This document shows positions 62,595 through 64,000 of a stretch of DNA of 64,000 nt, piece after piece. A program made the position numbers and the translations under genes. Origin of the DNA: Devosia riboflavina (GTDB lineage Bacteria; Pseudomonadota; Alphaproteobacteria; Rhizobiales; Devosiaceae); the NCBI RefSeq assembly GCF_000743575.1, contig NZ_JQGC01000019.1, forward strand, positions 1 through 64,000, given 5' to 3'. The notes beneath the pieces were generated by a model. That model worked only from the letters and a program-made list of their open reading frames with translations, had not been told where the DNA came from and searched no databases. Each line of letters begins with the position of its first letter. Position 1 is the stretch's first letter.

Positions 62595-64000
62595 ATGGCG
62601 GACTATAAGGAGCTGTTGCGCCGAGCGATCTCGGCGCTGCCGGAGAACAACGGAGCTGCGCGACGCGCAGTTTATGAAAAGGCGCGCGCGGCCCTGGTCG
62701 GACAATTGCGGGCTATCCAGCCTCCTTTGCCTGCCCGCGAGATCACGCAGCACCGGCTCCAGCTCGAAGATTGTATCCGCCAGGTCGAACAGGAAGCGAG
62801 CGAAGCGGTCATCAGCCTCGGGCGCGACAACCTGTTTGCTGCGCGCCCGGCACCCGCCGCAGCGGCTCCCGCGGCCGCAGCGCCGCCTCCAGCAGCACCG
62901 ATCCCGCGGGCGCCCGAACCGGCGCCCGTGGTGGAAGCCAAGCCCGTCATTGCCGAGCCTCTCCCGGCAGCCGTCGCCAAACCCGTCGAACCGCCCGCTC
63001 CCGTAGTGGTCGAGGCGGAAGCCGAGCCTGAATCGGACGAATTGCCGGCCGATGTCGTGCCGACCGAAGCGGTCGAGGAGGACGAAGGTCCGCTCTCGAT
63101 CGAAGAGATCATCGGTCAGGCCGCGAGCGTCAGCGGCGCCCAGGTCGAACCCGTTGTGGCCCCCGTTCCGGCGCAGGACGAGGTCGCAGCCCCGCCGCCA
63201 GTGCACGCGGTGGTCGAGGAGATTACTCCGCCTCCCGTTTCGGCTCCGGTGCCGCTCAAGCGCCCCAGCATTCTGCCGCGCCGCGATGCCTCGGCTGCCG
63301 TCAGCACTGCCGCCAATGGCGGTTTTGGTGCCCAGCCGGTTTTGGCGCGCGTCGAGCCTTCCATCGGATCGAGTGCCGCCCTGGCCCGCCAGGCTGTGGT
63401 CGAGCCCGAAATCAGCGTCATCGAACCGCAGGTCGAAACAGCCCTTTCGAGCGTGCGCGAGGTTGAAGTCGAGCCCGACGAGACGCGCGAAGCCGAAGGC
63501 GCCATCGAACGGGCCATCGAAACGCTTGATCGCGAAGCCCGCGGCGAGCCGACCGAAATGTTGCCCGAGCGCGAAACCCGCGCGGCGCTCGACGAAACCC
63601 TTGTCGATGAAAACGCCGATTCCAACGCTTTTGACGCAGCCGATGGCGAACGGCGCTCCGGCGCGGGCATGACGATCTTCCTCATCGTCTTTGCGCTTCT
63701 CCTGGTTGGCGCCGGTGGCGCCGGCTTCTGGGCCTGGCGCGAAGGCTATGTCGATCTCGACCAGATGTTCGGTCGGGCCGAACCGGCCGTGACCGAGACC
63801 GCCGAAGCTCCCGTGCCCACGACCCCGACGCTCGACGCTCCGGCGTCGCCCGATACCACGACCGGTCCTGGCAATACGGCAACGACCACGACCAGCGAGC
63901 CGACCACGGCCATCGAAGGCATCGATCTCGACGAGCGGCTGGAGCCGACACCGGAAGCGGTGACCCCGAGCGGCACAGAAACAGTGCTGCCCTCGATCAA
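62595..64000 (+). CDS. Alanine/proline/glutamate-rich single-span membrane protein (3' end outside the window)
   Basis: The frame opens at ATG 62595 (MADYKELLRRAISALPENNG) and stays open to the last base; 468 residues are visible. Residues 1-75 are a helical, folded-looking region (RRAVYEKARAALVGQLRAI, HRLQLEDCIRQVEQEASEA). Residues ~80-350 are low-complexity, rich in Ala, Pro, Glu and Val, with repeated VEP/VVE words. One membrane span is at about 359-381 (MTIFLIVFALLLVGAGGAGF), followed by a Thr/Pro-rich stretch. This gives an acidic cytoplasmic region and an extracytoplasmic tail. I do not recognise the family; an envelope-associated role is only a guess. Confidence 0.75.
   Translation, partial: MADYKELLRRAISALPENNGAARRAVYEKARAALVGQLRAIQPPLPAREITQHRLQLEDCIRQVEQEASEAVISLGRDNLFAARPAPAAAAPAAAAPPPAAPIPRAPEPAPVVEAKPVIAEPLPAAVAKPVEPPAPVVVEAEAEPESDELPADVVPTEAVEEDEGPLSIEEIIGQAASVSGAQVEPVVAPVPAQDEVAAPPPVHAVVEEITPPPVSAPVPLKRPSILPRRDASAAVSTAANGGFGAQPVLARVEPSIGSSAALARQAVVEPEISVIEPQVETALSSVREVEVEPDETREAEGAIERAIETLDREARGEPTEMLPERETRAALDETLVDENADSNAFDAADGERRSGAGMTIFLIVFALLLVGAGGAGFWAWREGYVDLDQMFGRAEPAVTETAEAPVPTTPTLDAPASPDTTTGPGNTATTTTSEPTTAIEGIDLDERLEPTPEAVTPSGTETVLPSI

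Overview
The window looks like chromosome of a GC-rich alphaproteobacterium of the Hyphomicrobiales, most likely a Devosia-type organism. The reasons are the gene order tolA-tolB-pal-cpoB-tilS-ftsH-glmM, the serC-serA pair preceded by a serC-type leader, the many peptide-type ABC transporters beside LacI and GntR regulators, and palindromic REP-like repeats. No database search was run; all names rest on motifs and family resemblance read from the sequence.

Layout. 1-9.3 kb: envelope and housekeeping genes (end of tolA, tolB, pal, cpoB, tilS, ftsH, glmM), with clear terminators and one double REP-like repeat. 9.3-13.6 kb: a small beta-barrel outer membrane protein, a DenD-like dehydrogenase, an E. 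coli-type (type I) MurB and a membrane-bound EAL phosphodiesterase. 13.9-21.9 kb: a LacI regulator divergent from a GH172/DUF2961 glycosidase and a five-gene peptide-type ABC transporter. 22-25 kb: an Lrp/AsnC regulator divergent from an AceE/MdeB-like 2-oxoacid dehydrogenase E1. 25.1-32.4 kb: a second peptide-type ABC transporter with a class V aminotransferase and a GntR/FCD regulator. 32.4-33.5 kb: a compact metal-response cassette, with a MerR regulator divergent from two small cysteine-rich proteins. 33.8-43.4 kb: a carbohydrate ABC transporter with a GH151-like and a GH95 glycosidase and a LacI regulator, probably for fucosides.

43.7-55.8 kb: a divergent catabolic locus. The leftward genes are a 4,5-dihydroxyphthalate decarboxylase-family protein, a RidA-like protein, a GntR/FCD regulator and a FAH-family hydrolase. 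The rightward genes are an isochorismatase-type amidase, a PuuE-like deacetylase, a third peptide-type ABC transporter and a CodA-like amidohydrolase. The 159-bp divergent gap carries two near-identical palindromes. The set reads as uptake and breakdown of a nitrogen-containing (perhaps heterocyclic) compound, with the substrate unknown.

56-64 kb: serC with a structured leader, serA, an aldo/keto reductase, an EamA exporter, purA, and the start of an alanine/proline/glutamate-rich single-span membrane protein cut by the window end. A tRNA 3'-end-like sequence lies between serC and serA.

Strongest candidates for something undescribed: the MerR cassette with its unusual 123-residue cysteine protein, the 43.7-55.8 kb catabolic locus, the possible anti-Shine-Dalgarno pairing in the serC leader, and the tRNA-like remnant before serA. 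No CRISPR array, rRNA, intact tRNA gene, transposase, integrase or phage gene was seen.
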